From the NCBI GenBank assembly GCA_934292955.1, contig CAKQXZ010000090.1:1-7913 (forward strand): a DNA stretch of 7,913 bases, in the 5' to 3' direction. Positions 6,806 through 7,913 of this stretch are shown here, in pieces. A program made the position numbers and the translations under genes. Positions within the stretch are counted from its first letter, which is position 1; each line of letters opens with the position of its first letter. A model generated the notes under the pieces. The model worked only from the letters and a program-made list of their open reading frames with translations. It was not told the DNA's origin and made no database searches. This stretch comes from an uncultured Clostridia bacterium (lineage in GTDB: Bacteria > Bacillota_A > Clostridia > Christensenellales > Borkfalkiaceae).

Positions 6806-7128
6806 CAATGTCCGCCTCCCAAGCAAACAGAAAAATATTCGTCCGAGTTATCTATCATAGCGGTTGCAAGATTTTTATCCGTAACCGCGGCTATTTTACA
6901 ATTAGTTTTGTTGCATACGTCCTGCAACGGTTTTTTGCAGACCATAAGCGGGCAACCTATCCTTTTAGCGACGGACCCGGCAAGTTTTTTTGTGTTTTCC
7001 GCCGCACTTCCGCAAAGAAGTATAAGATATGCCTTTTTAAGTCTGTCTACCGCGTCGCTTCCGTAAACGAGCGCGCGGGCTTTGACGGAAAAGCCGATAA
7101 AAGTTTCGACTTTACTCTTTTTTTCCAA
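6805..7128 (-). CDS. ylxQ: YlxQ, L7Ae-family RNA-binding protein
   Basis: 107 residues, the normal size for YlxQ. The family shares the L7Ae/L30e/S12e fold, which binds kink-turn RNA; the cellular partner of YlxQ is not settled. The match rests on the pattern IGFSVKARALVYGSDAVDRL (11-30), LILLCGSAAENTKKLAGSVAKRIGCPLMV (35-63) and KIAAVTDKNLATAMI (78-92). YlxQ proteins carry the same 'DAS/AAENTKK' segment before a middle block and end with a '-tDxxfA-' helix. Five Cys residues are spread through it with no zinc-finger spacing. The start is TTG at 7128, supported by a perfect AGGAGG six bases upstream; the next in-frame ATG is far inside the fold. The gene starts 17 bp before the end of ylxR and its stop shares a base with the infB ATG, so all three are probably coupled. 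Confidence 0.9.
   Translation of the reverse strand: MEKKSKVETFIGFSVKARALVYGSDAVDRLKKAYLILLCGSAAENTKKLAGSVAKRIGCPLMVCKKPLQDVCNKTNCKIAAVTDKNLATAMIDNSDEYFSVCLGGGH
6815..6820 (-). promoter_or_regulatory. Ribosome binding site that sets the infB start
   Basis: GGGAGG on the minus strand, 9 nt before the ATG at 6805. It lies in the last codons of ylxQ, where it helps encode the Gly-rich C-terminus (CLGGGH). It argues against the TTG at 6826 as the infB start. Confidence 0.85.
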
Positions 7129-7378
7129 GTATTGCCTCCTCGATCGAAGTATACACTTCGTCCGATATTTCGCATTTGAAAGTACGGTTGAGCGCGCGCG
7201 TCTTTCTGAGTTTGTTCACGCATTCGGCGTTTTTGCACACATACGCGCCGCGACCGTTCATTTTACCCGAAGGATCGGCTGCATACTTGCCGTCGGGCGT
7301 TCTGACTATCCGCAGGAAGTCGTTTTTTTCGCCTTCCTTTCTGCATACTATGCATGTACGGACGGGCTTATTCTTCAT
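7112..7378 (-). CDS. ylxR: YlxR / RnpM, RNA-binding protein of the nusA operon
   Basis: 88 residues from ATG at 7378. YlxR (DUF448) is a small nucleic-acid-binding protein; in Bacillus subtilis it has been renamed RnpM for binding and modulating RNase P, and a regulatory role has also been described. Visible signatures are VRTCIVCRKEGEKNDFLRIV (6-25), the family hallmark GRGAYVC (42-48), a second Cys pair partner at 53, and RALNRTF (61-67). The C9/C12 and C48/C53 arrangement is common in the family but does not prove metal binding. A GTG at 7387 would add three residues (Met-Ala-Gln). I prefer the ATG because a modest GGTGG stands 5 nt upstream and the GTG has none. It overlaps the nusA end by 11 bp and the ylxQ start by 17 bp, its standard place in Bacillota. 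Confidence 0.92.
   Translation of the reverse strand: MKNKPVRTCIVCRKEGEKNDFLRIVRTPDGKYAADPSGKMNGRGAYVCKNAECVNKLRKTRALNRTFKCEISDEVYTSIEEAILGKKE
7135..7140 (-). promoter_or_regulatory. Ribosome binding site that sets the ylxQ TTG start
   Basis: AGGAGG on the minus strand, 6 nt before TTG at 7128, inside the 3' end of ylxR. It is the strongest Shine-Dalgarno in the window and the reason for accepting the rare start codon. Confidence 0.85.
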
Positions 7379-7913
7379 CTGCGCCACCGACTTCGTTTTC
7401 GTTGCCCGTAGTCATGTTTTCGGGATCGTAACCCAGTTCTTCGCGAGCGCGGCTTTCGCTCTTGACGTCTACCTTCCAGCCGGTAAGTCTTGCGGCAAGT
7501 CTTGCGTTCTGACCGTCTTTACCGATAGCGAGCGACAGTTTGTCGTCGGGAACGATGACTCTTGCGACCTTTTCGCCTTCGATTGCCGTAACCATAACGA
7601 CTTTTGCGGGCGACAACGCTTTAGCGATGAATTCGAGCGGAGATTCGCTCCACAGAATGATATCTATCTTTTCGCCGTTGAGTTCGTTTACGATTGCGTT
7701 TACTCTGCAACCTTTCTGACCTACGCACGCGCCGACCGCGTCGAGATTCGGGTCGTGACTGCAGATAGCGATTTTTGTACGCTGACCGGGTTCGCGCGCG
7801 ATTGCTTTGATTTCGACAAGCCCCTGCTTGATTTCGGGTACTTCGTTTTCAAAAAGTTTTTTAACAAGCCCGACAGACGTTCTGGATACCAGAATCTGAG
7901 CGTTTCTTCCGTC
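7368..7913 (-). CDS. nusA: Transcription factor NusA, C-terminal part only (5' end beyond window)
   Basis: The visible 181 residues end at a TAA and read open to the window edge, so the N-terminal RNA-polymerase-binding domain and much of the S1 domain are outside. NusA binds RNA polymerase and nascent RNA, promoting pausing and intrinsic termination and taking part in antitermination. The fragment begins at the end of S1 (QILVSRTSVGLVKKLFENEVPEI) and continues into KH1 (REPGQRTKIAICSHDPN, then GACVGQKG with its GxxG loop at 65-68) and KH2 (LSLAIGKDGQNARLAARLTGW, GxxG loop at 131-134). It stops about 30 residues after KH2 in an acidic tail, with no C-terminal acidic repeats; that short form is normal for Bacillota. 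The usual Pro before VGACVG is Ala59. nusA is normally second in the operon after rimP, which would lie upstream of this window. Confidence 0.96.
   Translation of the reverse strand, partial: DGRNAQILVSRTSVGLVKKLFENEVPEIKQGLVEIKAIAREPGQRTKIAICSHDPNLDAVGACVGQKGCRVNAIVNELNGEKIDIILWSESPLEFIAKALSPAKVVMVTAIEGEKVARVIVPDDKLSLAIGKDGQNARLAARLTGWKVDVKSESRAREELGYDPENMTTGNENEVGGADEE

Noticed and set aside
6806..6826. TTG at 6826 as the infB start, adding seven residues
   Set aside because: The clear GGGAGG ribosome site lies downstream of that TTG and correctly spaced for the ATG at 6805.

Overview
The window is one tightly packed, single-direction gene block. Every supported gene lies on the minus strand, so transcription runs from position 7913 towards position 1. 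The order nusA - ylxR - ylxQ - infB - rbfA - nrnA - truB - ribF is the classic transcription/translation ('nusA-infB') operon of Bacillota. The added ylxR and ylxQ genes and a DHH-family nrnA between rbfA and truB fit a Clostridia-like member of that phylum. Moderate GC content, frequent TTG starts and G-rich Shine-Dalgarno sequences agree with this. The narrow lineage cannot be fixed from this window; an uncultured clostridial or Christensenellales-like bacterium is only a guess.

Layout in transcription order: the C-terminal 181 residues of NusA (7913-7368, cut by the window edge); YlxR/RnpM (7378-7112); YlxQ, an L7Ae-like RNA-binding protein (7128-6805, TTG start); translation initiation factor IF2 (6805-3959); a 116-bp spacer holding a strong hairpin and a second AT-rich palindrome between 9-bp direct repeats; RbfA (3842-3468); NrnA-type DHH phosphoesterase (3481-2522); a 49-bp spacer; TruB (2472-1627); RibF (1625-735); and an AP-endonuclease/Nfo-like TIM-barrel protein (738-1, 3' end outside the window). 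Most junctions overlap or touch: 11 bp at nusA/ylxR, 17 bp at ylxR/ylxQ, 1 bp at ylxQ/infB, 14 bp at rbfA/nrnA, a 1-bp gap at truB/ribF, and a 4-bp ATGA overlap at ribF/TIM-barrel. This suggests translational coupling and one long transcript.

The genes share an RNA and ribosome theme. NusA controls elongation, termination and antitermination. YlxR and YlxQ are small RNA-binding accessory proteins. IF2 places initiator tRNA, RbfA matures the 30S subunit, NrnA degrades short oligoribonucleotides and pAp, and TruB makes pseudouridine 55 in tRNA. RibF makes FMN and FAD and is a habitual passenger of this operon. The TIM-barrel protein at the distal end does not belong to the usual core.

I see no undescribed defence, mobile or biosynthetic system here: no CRISPR, transposase, tRNA or rRNA, and no unexplained stretch longer than 300 bp. 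The items most worth a second look are the two palindromic structures between infB and rbfA, the TIM-barrel gene coupled to ribF, the diverged FMN-adenylyltransferase half of RibF, and the unusual N-terminus of IF2.
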